Source of the DNA: Clostridia bacterium
GTDB lineage: Bacteria; Bacillota_E; RBS10-35; JAJYVN01
Length of the DNA: 5,958 bases
Assembly: GCA_027335545.1 (NCBI GenBank)
Contig: DAHWHV010000029.1
Coordinates: forward strand, 1-5,958
Direction: 5' to 3'
Shown here: positions 1 to 5,698 of the stretch, piece after piece
How positions within the stretch are numbered: the stretch's first letter is position 1
How the letters are laid out: every line of letters starts with the position of its first letter
Translations under genes and position numbers: made by a program
The notes under the pieces: generated by a model
The model's database searches: none
What the model was told of the DNA's origin: nothing
What the model saw: the letters and a program-made list of their open reading frames with translations, nothing else

Positions 1-126
1 GGCCGCGCGGTGGGGATTCTCCGGGGAGGCGATGATCGCGCGAATGTCCTCAAGGTCCCGCAGCGTGAAGTCGCGGTTGCAGTAGCGCACCGAGAGCAGT
101 GGGGATCGGGGCTGTGATGTGCTCAT
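1..126 (-). CDS. DUF4338 (DruA-like) protein, N-terminal fragment, runs off the window
   Basis: Reading leftward from the ATG at 126-124 there are 42 uninterrupted codons to the window edge. The segment VRYCNRDFTLRDLEDIRAII (residues 13-32), followed by SPENPHRAA, matches my memory of the start of DUF4338 proteins: an aromatic/basic strand, a 'FT..D...IR.LIA' helix, then a short loop and 'R.AL'. The family includes DruA of Druantia anti-phage systems, but most members occur alone or fused to DDE transposases in insertion sequences. Too little is present to tell which applies. No good Shine-Dalgarno sequence lies just upstream of this ATG; the nearest purine run, AGGT, is about 16 nt away. The start could therefore be the GTG of codon 13. 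Family assignment is by recollection of the motif; catalytic residues are outside the window. Confidence 0.6.
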   Translation of the reverse strand, partial: MSTSQPRSPLLSVRYCNRDFTLRDLEDIRAIIASPENPHRAA

Positions 127-243
127 GCCCAGAGACTAGGAGACCTGATCCCCGTTGTCCAGGGGCATTTCTCACCAGAACACCCGATCCCAGACCTCCT
201 CGCTCTGCCCCGCATCCCCCTCCGCTCCGCTCCGCCGCCCGCC

Positions 244-295
244 CTAAAAGTGCGAAACTCCACTGCCATCAACCGACAAATAGCTGGCCTACGAT
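244..295. other. AT-richer patch, possible insertion-sequence end
   Basis: Around CTAAAAGTGCGAAACTCC the composition drops noticeably compared with the surrounding DNA. It lies about 120 bp upstream of the DUF4338 start, where the left end of a DUF4338-carrying insertion sequence would be expected. I see no partner inverted repeat in the window, because the rest of any such element would lie off the left edge. This is a positional and compositional hint only. Confidence 0.2.
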
Positions 296-528
296 GCGTC
301 CTCATCCCGGGCCGGCGGCGTCCTCGCGGTGTCTTTCGTCCCGGCCGCGCCCTGGCCCCCTCGCCGCAGTGCCTTGTCCGGGGCGAGGCCATCTCTGCCG
401 CCAACGCCCTGCTCGTCGACCACCATGCCGACACTTGCCCACTGGCCCACCGCGCACGACCTGCGGGTCGACGCTGCGCACGTCGGGTCACGCGCACCGC
501 TCCGCCGCATCCCGTGGTGCATGACGCG

Positions 529-800
529 TCAGAGGTGCGGCCCCGCCGGGGAGAGCAGCGCCACGAAGAGGTAGGCCCCCGGCTCCACCCGGCTCCAGCA
601 GGAGGCGGACGAGGGCCAGGCACGGCACCAGGGCGGGCCCGGTACGGTACGAAGATCGCAAAGCGACCGCGCGCCACCCGCCAAAGCCCGAGTACGCCCG
701 AGGCCCCCAGGGTCCCCCGCGGTTCCGCCTCCACCCCCGTGCCATCCGCCGCCAGCAGCCGGGTGCAGAGGGCGTGCGGCAGGTGCACGCTCAACGGTGC
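529..800 (-). pseudogene. Possible decayed minus-strand coding remnant, family unknown
   Basis: Reading leftward, one frame gives a protein-like stretch ending GLWRVARGRFAIFVPYR. A second frame continues with LALVRLLLEPG. The third frame ends VEPGAYLFVALLSPAGPHL followed by TGA at 531-529. These would join into one plausible C-terminal domain if two single-base shifts are assumed, near 630 and near 585. I do not recognise a family. In DNA this GC-rich, alanine/leucine-rich open frames arise by chance, so this is a weak suggestion rather than a gene call. Confidence 0.2.
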
Positions 801-845
801 CCCCCCTTGCGGGAGGCATCGGCGGAGGGGCGCCCGGCCGTGAGG

Positions 846-881
846 GGTGGAGGGGGCCTGCGGCCGCAGGCCCCCTCCACC
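846..881. repeat. Perfect 36-bp palindrome (18-bp arms, no loop)
   Basis: The arm GGTGGAGGGGGCCTGCGG at 846-863 is followed immediately by its exact reverse complement at 864-881. All 18 pairs match. As DNA it could extrude a cruciform; as RNA it would form a very stable GC-rich hairpin on either strand. No run of T follows on either side, so it is not a standard intrinsic terminator. It lies 114 bp upstream of the lipoprotein start codon, in a position where it could insulate or attenuate transcription. Confidence 0.75.
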
Positions 882-980
882 GAACGGGGGATGCCGCCGC
901 GGCGCGCACCTCGCTACGCTGGGCTCAGGGGCCCGTGGGGTCCGGCGGGCGCCGGGTCGGAGTCGTGGGGGGCCGGGCGA

Positions 981-987
981 GAGGGGA
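981..987 (+). promoter_or_regulatory. Ribosome binding site of the Asp-box lipoprotein gene
   Basis: The sequence GAGGGGA lies 8-9 nt before the ATG at 996 and is a good Shine-Dalgarno match. It supports the ATG at 996 over the much earlier in-frame ATG at 774, whose product would carry 74 unconserved residues translated through the palindrome. Another ATG at 988 is out of frame and overlaps this site. Confidence 0.6.
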
Positions 988-995
988 ATGGGTCC

Positions 996-3900
996 ATGGG
1001 TAGGGTGGCGCGAGCGAAGCGCGCCGGCCTCGGCTTGGCCGCCTGCCTCCTGTTGCTGCCGGCCTGCGGGCCGACGGCCCCCGGTCCGGTCGCGGCCACG
1101 CCCGCGTTTCCGGCCTTCCCCGCGGGCTGCGGTCCGCGCCCGGTCCAACGCCCGGCGGCGGCGGCCTTGCCGGCCAGCGCCGTGGCGGCCGGTCAGCCCC
1201 TCCCGGTGGAGGGGGCGGCCGTGAGCGGCATCGCCGCCAGGGGCCGCGTGGCCTTCGCGGCCCCCTACAACGCGGTCGGCGCTGGCACCCTCTTCGGCAC
1301 CACGGACTCCGGCGCGCACTGGTCAGCCGTGCCGGCCCCGCGGCAAGGGGCGGGCGATTCCGCCCAGGCCCTGGGGCTTTCGCCCGACGGCCGCACGCTG
1401 GCTGGCCTGGCCCTGGGTCGCCTATATCTGAGCGCAGTTCCGGCCGCGGCGCCGCTGCATCTGTCCTGGCGGCGGGCGCCGACGGGCAGCGCGGATGTCC
1501 GCGCCTTCGCCTTCGACCCCGCCGACCCGGCGCGCCTCGCCGCCGTGGCGGATCCAGGCCCGGCGGGCACCGCCCGCGTGTTTCTCACGGCCGACGCGGG
1601 CCGCACCTGGCGCACCGTCGCCCTGCCCGGCCGGCTCGGCCCCGGCGAGGGCGAGGGCATCGCCTTCCAGGGCGGCGGCGTGGTCGTGGCCATCGGCCAG
1701 GGCAGCGGGCCGGGCATCCGCCTCTTCCGCCTCCCATACGCGGGCGGTGCGGCGCAGCCCCTGGCGGGGGTACCGGCCGGCGCGCGCCCGTGGCTCGTTG
1801 CCTTAAATGTCGGCCCGCGCGGCAGGCTCTACCTGCTGACGGCGTCGGCCCTGTACGCGGCCTCCGGCCCCGGCGGCCCGTGGCGGGCCCTGCCCCTTCC
1901 CACCGCCGCGCCGGGGGCGTTCCCGCTGAGCGTCGTGGCGGCCCCCCGCGGGCTGTACGCCGTGGAGAGCGCCCCCGGCGCGGCGCCGCGGCTCTGGCAC
2001 GCCGCCGGGCCCGGGAAGCCGTGGCGAGCGCTACCCATGCCGGGCCTGCCGGATGGTCAGTTGGCGGCCGACGGCTCGGACCTCTGGGTGGCGGGCAGCG
2101 CCGGGCCCGTGCGCGTGGGGCCGGGCGGCACCGCCGTGGCCGCCGGGGCCGGCATCCCGGCGCCCGTGAGCGTGGTGGCGAGCGCGGCCTGGCGTCCCAC
2201 CGAGGTCGCCGCTGGCTGGAGCGGCGGCCTCTTCGTCAGCCGGGACGGCGGGGCCCGCTTCGCGCCCGTCACCGTGCCGGCCAGCCAGGCGAGGAACATC
2301 GCCTCGCTGCGCTTCACCCCGGACGGGTCCTGCTTGGCCCTGGTCTACGCATTCCAGGGGCTGGGCTCGGCCCCCACCGCCTACCTCTCTGGCGACGGCG
2401 GTCGTAACTGGCGGGCGGTGCCGGCTCCAGGCAACGCGGCGGATGTGGCCTCGTTGCTGGAGTGGCCGACGGGTAGCGGCGTATGGTGGCTCACCGAGAT
2501 CGGGCCGGGGGCCGGTCTCTACCGGTCGGCCCCCGGGCGGGCGCGCTGGACCCGCATCCCGCTGCCCCCTGGCCCCTTTTGGCCGGGGAATGCCGCGGCC
2601 GCGCCCGCCCCCGACGGACTGTGGCTCCCGCTCGGGGGGCGACTGCTGCGGGTCGCGGCGGTGCCGGCCGGGCCCTTGGCCCGGCTGCGCGGCCTGGTGC
2701 GCGGGCCGCGCACGTCCACCGCCGTCGCCTGGGGCGCCGGCAGCCTGTTCACGGGGGTGGCGGCGGACCCGTACGACCCGGCGGTCGTCTATGCGGGGCT
2801 GCGGCGGAGCCTGGATGGCGGACGGAGTTGGGGCGGCACCGTCGCGGGCCCGACCGGCTGGGATCCCTGGGGGCCGGAGCCGCGCTACGGCGACGGCATC
2901 GCCTTCGGCCCGCGCGTGCCGGGCGCCGTGCTGGCGCGGTCGCACGGGCTCCTGCGCGACGACGGTCGGCGCTGGGTCCAGTTCTGGAGCACGCCGGGGG
3001 CCGGCCAGTACGTGACCGGTGTGGCCCCCGCCGGTGCGGGGCGCTTCTACGTGGCGGTGCAGGGGCTGGGCCTGGTGGTGGCCGCCGATCCCCGGGCGCG
3101 CTGGCATCCGACCCCGTCCCCGCCGCCGCCCGGGCGCTGGCTGGCGCCAACCAGTCTGTCCCTGCCGGTGCCCTACCTGGCGGTCTCCGCCACGGGTGCC
3201 CCCGGGGCGGTGTACCGGGTGGCCCCGGACGGCCGCCTCTGGGCCTCCGCGAACGGGGGGCGCACCTTCACCGCCCTGCCCGACGCGGCCCTGCCCGGCG
3301 GTACGCGTTGCTGCACGCCCGCGGGGGACGCGGGGCCGCACGTGGTCGTGGCAGCGGCCGCCCTGGCTCCGGACGGGACGCTCTACCTCGGGCTGGCGCT
3401 GTCGGGGGTGACCGGTGGGCCGGTCCGGCTGGGCCTCTGGGCATCGGGCGATGGCGGCCTGACCTGGCGACGCACCGGCCTGGCGCCGGGCCTGGCCGTG
3501 ACCGGCATCGCCGTCGCACCGGCTTCCGGCGCGCTCTACGCCGTGGCGGCGCCGGCGCAGGGGGCGGGGGCCGGGCACGGTAGCCTCTGGCGGAGCACCG
3601 ATGGCGGCGCGCACTGGACCCTGCTGGCCGGCGTACGGGGGGGCGTGTCCGCCGTGGCGGCACCGGGCGCCGATCTGGTGCTGGCCGGGGGGAACCGCGC
3701 CACCGTGTGGCGGTCCCAAGACGGCGGTCGCACCTTCTCTCCCTTGGCGGTGGACGTTCCCGCCTGGCGGGGCGTGGGCCTCACCCGGTCCCAGACGGTC
3801 GACGCCGTGCTGGCCGCCCCGGGCGGCGCCCTCTATGCGGGCAGCGGGCGCGGCGTGGCGCGCAGCGTGGACGGTGGGCGTAGCTGGCGCCTGATCTCGG

Positions 3901-4010
3901 GCCCCGTGGGGGACCCGGCCGTGCTGCCCGGAGGGCTGGCGCTGGCACCCGGCGGGGCCGTGGCTGTGCGCACGGAGGGGGCGACGTTCACCTTCCGTCC
4001 CCGCGGCTGA
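996..4010 (+). CDS. Large lipoprotein with ten Asp-box (BNR) beta-propeller repeats
   Basis: The 1004-residue product begins with a lipoprotein signal peptide: basic MGRVARAKR, a hydrophobic stretch, then lipobox LPAC with the predicted lipidated Cys24. A proline/alanine-rich linker follows. Ten Asp-box motifs (S/T-x-D-x-G-x-T/S-W/F) are visible at about residues 102, 198, 415, 465, 605, 751, 817, 867, 907 and 957, for example TTDSGAHW, RSLDGGRSW and RSVDGGRSW. Asp boxes mark beta-hairpin turns in sialidase-like and sortilin/VPS10-like propellers, so at least one and probably two propellers on the outer face of the membrane are likely. I see no sialidase catalytic set, and function is unknown; adhesion, polymer binding or a protein scaffold are possible. 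The sixth box has Asn in place of Asp (SANGGRTF). The gene ends 11 bp before a Tn3-type inverted repeat, with no terminator visible between them. Confidence 0.88.
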   Translation: MGRVARAKRAGLGLAACLLLLPACGPTAPGPVAATPAFPAFPAGCGPRPVQRPAAAALPASAVAAGQPLPVEGAAVSGIAARGRVAFAAPYNAVGAGTLFGTTDSGAHWSAVPAPRQGAGDSAQALGLSPDGRTLAGLALGRLYLSAVPAAAPLHLSWRRAPTGSADVRAFAFDPADPARLAAVADPGPAGTARVFLTADAGRTWRTVALPGRLGPGEGEGIAFQGGGVVVAIGQGSGPGIRLFRLPYAGGAAQPLAGVPAGARPWLVALNVGPRGRLYLLTASALYAASGPGGPWRALPLPTAAPGAFPLSVVAAPRGLYAVESAPGAAPRLWHAAGPGKPWRALPMPGLPDGQLAADGSDLWVAGSAGPVRVGPGGTAVAAGAGIPAPVSVVASAAWRPTEVAAGWSGGLFVSRDGGARFAPVTVPASQARNIASLRFTPDGSCLALVYAFQGLGSAPTAYLSGDGGRNWRAVPAPGNAADVASLLEWPTGSGVWWLTEIGPGAGLYRSAPGRARWTRIPLPPGPFWPGNAAAAPAPDGLWLPLGGRLLRVAAVPAGPLARLRGLVRGPRTSTAVAWGAGSLFTGVAADPYDPAVVYAGLRRSLDGGRSWGGTVAGPTGWDPWGPEPRYGDGIAFGPRVPGAVLARSHGLLRDDGRRWVQFWSTPGAGQYVTGVAPAGAGRFYVAVQGLGLVVAADPRARWHPTPSPPPPGRWLAPTSLSLPVPYLAVSATGAPGAVYRVAPDGRLWASANGGRTFTALPDAALPGGTRCCTPAGDAGPHVVVAAAALAPDGTLYLGLALSGVTGGPVRLGLWASGDGGLTWRRTGLAPGLAVTGIAVAPASGALYAVAAPAQGAGAGHGSLWRSTDGGAHWTLLAGVRGGVSAVAAPGADLVLAGGNRATVWRSQDGGRTFSPLAVDVPAWRGVGLTRSQTVDAVLAAPGGALYAGSGRGVARSVDGGRSWRLISGPVGDPAVLPGGLALAPGGAVAVRTEGATFTFRPRG

Positions 4011-4021
4011 CGCGCCCAGTA

Positions 4022-4059
4022 GGGGTGTGAGTAGCATCGGCGCAGGATTGAACGCTAAG
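4022..4059 (+). repeat. Tn3-family 38-bp terminal inverted repeat, left end (copy A)
   Basis: The 38 bases run from the tip GGGGTGTGAGTAGC to the inner end ACGCTAAG. Length, GGGG tip and ACGCTAAG inner end are those of Tn3-family termini such as Tn21. The tip points left, toward the lipoprotein gene, and the transposase remnant starts just inside it. Copy A is identical to the reverse complement of copy C (5725-5762) at all 38 positions. The five bases outside it are CAGTA. Confidence 0.9.
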
Positions 4060-4063
4060 CTCG

Positions 4064-4300
4064 ATGAACGGCCCCGGCGGGTGCTTGGGGGTAGCCGGGG
4101 GCGTTGAGTTTCTCTCCGATGAACAGGCGGCGTTCGGGCGGTTCGCAGGCCCTCCCTCCCGGGAGCAACAGGAGCGGGGCTTCTTGCTGGATGACACGGA
4201 CCGCTGCCTCGTGCCAAACCGCCGCGGGGACCACAACCGACTCGGCTTCTCCCTGCATCTGACCTGTGTCCGGCGCCTTGGCACCTTCCTCGCCGCCCCT
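4064..4300 (+). pseudogene. tnpA: Tn3-family transposase TnpA, N-terminal (DUF4158) remnant
   Basis: From about 4103 the frame encodes [20 protein letters not shown] and continues, via a 'FLLDD.D' segment, to [14 protein letters not shown] and LGTFLAAP. I recognise this as the N-terminal DUF4158 region of Tn3-family transposases, whose usual start resembles 'VEFL.DEQAARYGRF...'. About 66 residues are clear; an intact TnpA has roughly 950-1000, so more than 90% is missing, including the DDE catalytic domain. Similarity stops near 4300, although the frame stays open. Several usually conserved positions look changed: Phe for the first aromatic pair, Gly for Tyr in 'ERGF', and LVPNRRGD. The original start is uncertain. 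The ATG at 4064 is in frame, 5 bp inside the left terminal repeat, but the codons just before VEF look unconserved. Confidence 0.8.
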
Positions 4301-4459
4301 CGGTGGGGGCGCCCTGGGTGCTGGTGGAGCAAGACCCGGCACCGCAGTCCCCGCTCTGCCCTGCGCTACGTCCACCTCAGGCCCAGAAGCCGCCGCCCTG
4401 CTCGACCTCGCCCAGGGCCACCGCCGACCCCGTCCCAGCCGCCCCTGCCACCGCTACTT
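4301..4459. other. Unrecognised interior of the miniature element
   Basis: Between the end of transposase similarity and the 26-bp sequence shared by the right-hand ends I recognise nothing in any frame. The stretch is C-rich on the plus strand and could be scrambled transposon interior, recombination-site DNA or captured sequence. No short direct or inverted repeats typical of a Tn3 res site were obvious by eye. Confidence 0.4.
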
Positions 4460-4523
4460 TTCGTCTCGCCCGAACGACACCTTGGCTTAGCGTTCAATCC
4501 TGAGCAGATGCTACTCACACCCC
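4460..4523 (-). repeat. Tn3-family right end, copy B: 38-bp terminal repeat plus 26-bp subterminal block
   Basis: The terminal repeat proper is 4486-4523 (CTTAGCGT inward, CACACCCC at the tip), with the tip pointing right. It differs from copies A and C at two positions, reading TGAGCAG where they read TGCGCCG. The 26 bp just inside (4460-4485, TTCGTCTCGCCCGAACGAC and onward) match 5699-5724 inside copy C at 24 of 26 positions but are absent inside copy A. They are therefore a property of the right end. The outside pentamer is TGATC. The tip abuts the truncated LysR reading frame directly. Confidence 0.88.
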
Positions 4524-4734
4524 TGATCGCCGCGGGCCTCGGCCTCTCCTTCCAGCCGCTCTCCGCCGCCGCCGGCCAGGACCGGCTCCGCGTCCTGCCC
4601 CTGCCCACGAGGTTGGACCTGTCCCTGGTCGGGACCTGGGCCCTGTGGCCCGCCGACCGGCCACCACGCCCGCGGCCGAGCGCCTGTTGCAGCTGCTGGC
4701 GGCCCCCGCCGCCCGCTCGGCAGGGATCCCCTGA
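4523..4734 (+). pseudogene. LysR-type transcriptional regulator, C-terminal remnant, frameshifted
   Basis: Immediately outside copy B the frame reads [13 protein letters not shown], then a segment ending RLRVLPLP, then [13 protein letters not shown]. This is the last part of a LysR-type effector-binding domain, where family members read 'VAAGLGIALLP...L..LPL......LVWRADRP.SPAAR.FL..L'. After ADRP, near 4659-4663, the frame breaks. Deleting one base relative to an ancestral codon explains it, because the third frame continues [20 protein letters not shown] to a TGA at 4732-4734. The first roughly 200 residues, including the DNA-binding helix-turn-helix, are absent, and the cut falls exactly at the tip of the transposon repeat. 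It sits upstream of the dioxygenase gene in the same direction. No functional regulator can be made from this copy. Confidence 0.7.
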
Positions 4735-4742
4735 GCCGGCCC

Positions 4743-4772
4743 GGAACCCTGCGGGTGGTACCGCAGGGTCCC
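4743..4772 (+). terminator. Stem-loop after the LysR remnant, possible terminator without U-tract
   Basis: ACCCTGCGG (4746-4754) and CCGCAGGGT (4761-4769) are perfectly complementary with a 6-nt loop, GTGGTA. Two further G-C pairs extend the stem across one mismatch (4743-4744 with 4771-4772). It starts 8 nt after the LysR stop codon, where a terminator would lie. No T run follows, so termination would have to be of the U-less kind. It would separate the former regulator from the dioxygenase. Confidence 0.45.
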
Positions 4773-4873
4773 AGCGTACCCGCCGGTCCGGGTCGCCCGG
4801 GGCGGGGCTGCGGGCGCACGGGCGGTCGTCGCGAGCCAGGCGTGGGGGAGCTCTCCGAACGGGGTGAGGGGCG

Positions 4874-5677
4874 ATGGTCGCGCCGCAGGCGGTCCCGAGC
4901 GAGGAAGAGGTGCGCTTCTATCGGACCAACGGGTTCGTGCAGTTGGACGGCGTGCTCACCGCCGACGCAATCGCGCCGCTGCAGGACGAGATCGACCGCA
5001 TCTACCGCAGCGGGCAGGGGGGCATCCACAACAGCGCCGGCCGCTCTGCCTACGCCCGGGTCCTGGACCAGCGCGTCAACCTGTGGCGCGACAGCTCGAT
5101 CATGCGCGCGTTCGTCTTCGACCCCCGCCTGGCCGAGATCGCCCGGCGCCTAGCCGGGGTCGACGCCGTGCGCCTCTGGCACGACCAGGCCCTGCTCAAG
5201 CAGCCGGGGGACAGCCGGCCCACGCCCTGGCATCAGGACCTGCCGTACTGGCCCATGAACGAACCGGGCGCCCTGTCCCTGTGGCTGGCCCTGGACGACG
5301 TGGACGAGCGCAACGGGGCCATGTCCTTCGTCCCGGGCTCGCAGCGCGTGGGGTCGCTACCGGGGATCAACCTCGTCGACCCCCAGGACATCTTCGCCAT
5401 GGTGCCCAAGGGGGAGTTGGCCGGGGTCCGCCCGGTGACAGTGCGGCTGCGCGCCGGGGGCTGCACCTTCCACCACGGCCAGACGTTCCACTACGCCGGG
5501 GCCAACGGCACGGACCGGCCGCGCCGGGCCATGGTCATCATCTACATGCCCGACGGCACCACCTACAACGGCAAGCGCCACATCTGCACCGACGGCCTGG
5601 GCCTGGAGGCGGGGCAGTCGATCTGTGGCGACCTGTTCCCGCTGCTGTCGCGGCAAGACGCGGCGTCGTTGGCCTGA
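4874..5677 (+). CDS. Phytanoyl-CoA dioxygenase (PhyH) family protein, Fe(II)/2-oxoglutarate dependent
   Basis: The 267-residue product has the usual PhyH length and a complete fold outline. The start SEEEVRFYRTNGFVQLDGVL (residues 9-28) is the typical opening helix and strand. The metal triad is visible as H120 and D122 in WHQDLPYWP and H206 in HHGQTFHYAGAN. R217 (or R218) in RPRRAMVIIYMPDG is the expected 2-oxoglutarate-binding arginine, 11 residues after the distal histidine as in human PHYH. LSLWLALDDVDERNGAM and FVPGSQR are also characteristic. The enzyme should be a soluble cytoplasmic oxygenase hydroxylating an unknown small molecule; the family is too broad to name a substrate. GGTGAGGGG precedes the ATG very closely, so a Shine-Dalgarno site overlaps the start region. 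The next in-frame candidate, GTG at 4910, would cut off the conserved helix. The gene appears intact between a broken LysR regulator and a Tn3-type end 47 bp downstream. Confidence 0.9.
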   Translation: MVAPQAVPSEEEVRFYRTNGFVQLDGVLTADAIAPLQDEIDRIYRSGQGGIHNSAGRSAYARVLDQRVNLWRDSSIMRAFVFDPRLAEIARRLAGVDAVRLWHDQALLKQPGDSRPTPWHQDLPYWPMNEPGALSLWLALDDVDERNGAMSFVPGSQRVGSLPGINLVDPQDIFAMVPKGELAGVRPVTVRLRAGGCTFHHGQTFHYAGANGTDRPRRAMVIIYMPDGTTYNGKRHICTDGLGLEAGQSICGDLFPLLSRQDAASLA

Positions 5678-5680
5678 GGC

Positions 5681-5690
5681 GGCGGCCGCC
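5681..5690. repeat. Short palindrome GGCGGCCGCC after the dioxygenase
   Basis: A 10-bp perfect palindrome begins 3 bp after the dioxygenase stop codon. It is too short, and too likely in DNA of this composition, to be called a terminator, and no T run follows. It sits just before the point (about 5699) where sequence shared with the other right-hand transposon end begins, so it marks the junction zone between cargo and element end. Confidence 0.25.
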
Positions 5691-5698
5691 CAGGGCGC

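Larger units (their letters stand above)
127..995. other. 869-bp gap without a defensible gene
   Basis: This stretch separates the divergent DUF4338 fragment from the lipoprotein gene. Several long frames are open on both strands, but none has a recognisable family motif or a good start signal, and they overlap one another. Visible content: a less GC-rich patch at about 244-295, possibly the outer end of the insertion sequence to which the DUF4338 gene might belong; a minus-strand stretch at about 529-800 that reads like decayed protein if two frameshifts are allowed; a perfect palindrome at 846-881; and the ribosome binding site of the lipoprotein gene. Promoters for both flanking genes must lie here, but I could not identify convincing -35/-10 boxes. 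Confidence 0.6.
4022..4523 (+). mobile_element. 502-bp Tn3-derived miniature element (TIME-like) with truncated tnpA
   Basis: The unit is bounded by copies A and B of the 38-bp repeat in inverted orientation (36/38 identical). It holds only the first part of a Tn3 transposase plus about 185 bp of unrecognised sequence, so it cannot move by itself. This matches the architecture of Tn3-derived inverted-repeat miniature elements, which are mobilised in trans by a related transposase. The flanking pentamers CAGTA (4017-4021) and TGATC (4524-4528) do not match, so it is not a simple, undisturbed insertion. An alternative is a deletion derivative left after intramolecular transposition. I see no recognisable resolvase gene; a res site cannot be excluded by eye. 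Confidence 0.65.

Noticed and set aside
1..126. A Druantia anti-phage system
   Set aside because: Only 42 residues of a DruA-like protein are visible and no partner gene is in the window; solitary or transposase-fused DUF4338 is the commoner situation.
250..843. 197-codon plus-strand open frame in the left gap
   Set aside because: No family recognised, no convincing ribosome binding site, basic low-complexity composition, and it overlaps competing frames on the other strand.
912..920. CTACGCT as a -10 box for the lipoprotein gene
   Set aside because: Only a partial match to the consensus, and no -35 box at a suitable distance.
774..995. In-frame N-terminal extension of the lipoprotein from an ATG at 774
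   Set aside because: It would place 74 low-complexity residues before a clear signal peptide and run through the perfect palindrome. The ATG at 996 has a good Shine-Dalgarno sequence and starts directly at the signal peptide.
123..1319. 398-codon minus-strand open frame across the gap and the lipoprotein start
   Set aside because: It overlaps the signal peptide region of a well-supported gene, has an Arg-rich composition and shows no recognisable domain over its length.
2031..4217. 728-codon open frame on the minus strand
   Set aside because: It is antisense to the lipoprotein gene, rich in Arg/Pro/Gly/His with no family motif, and crosses the Tn3 end. It is explained by high G+C.
4017..4528. 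CAGTA and TGATC as a 5-bp target duplication of the 502-bp element
   Set aside because: The pentamers do not match in direct orientation, so no duplication can be claimed.
4910..5677. Dioxygenase start at the GTG of codon 13, preceded by GAGGAAGAG
   Set aside because: It would remove part of the conserved SEEEVRFYRTNGF opening helix; the ATG at 4874 keeps it and has a Shine-Dalgarno-like GGTGA upstream.
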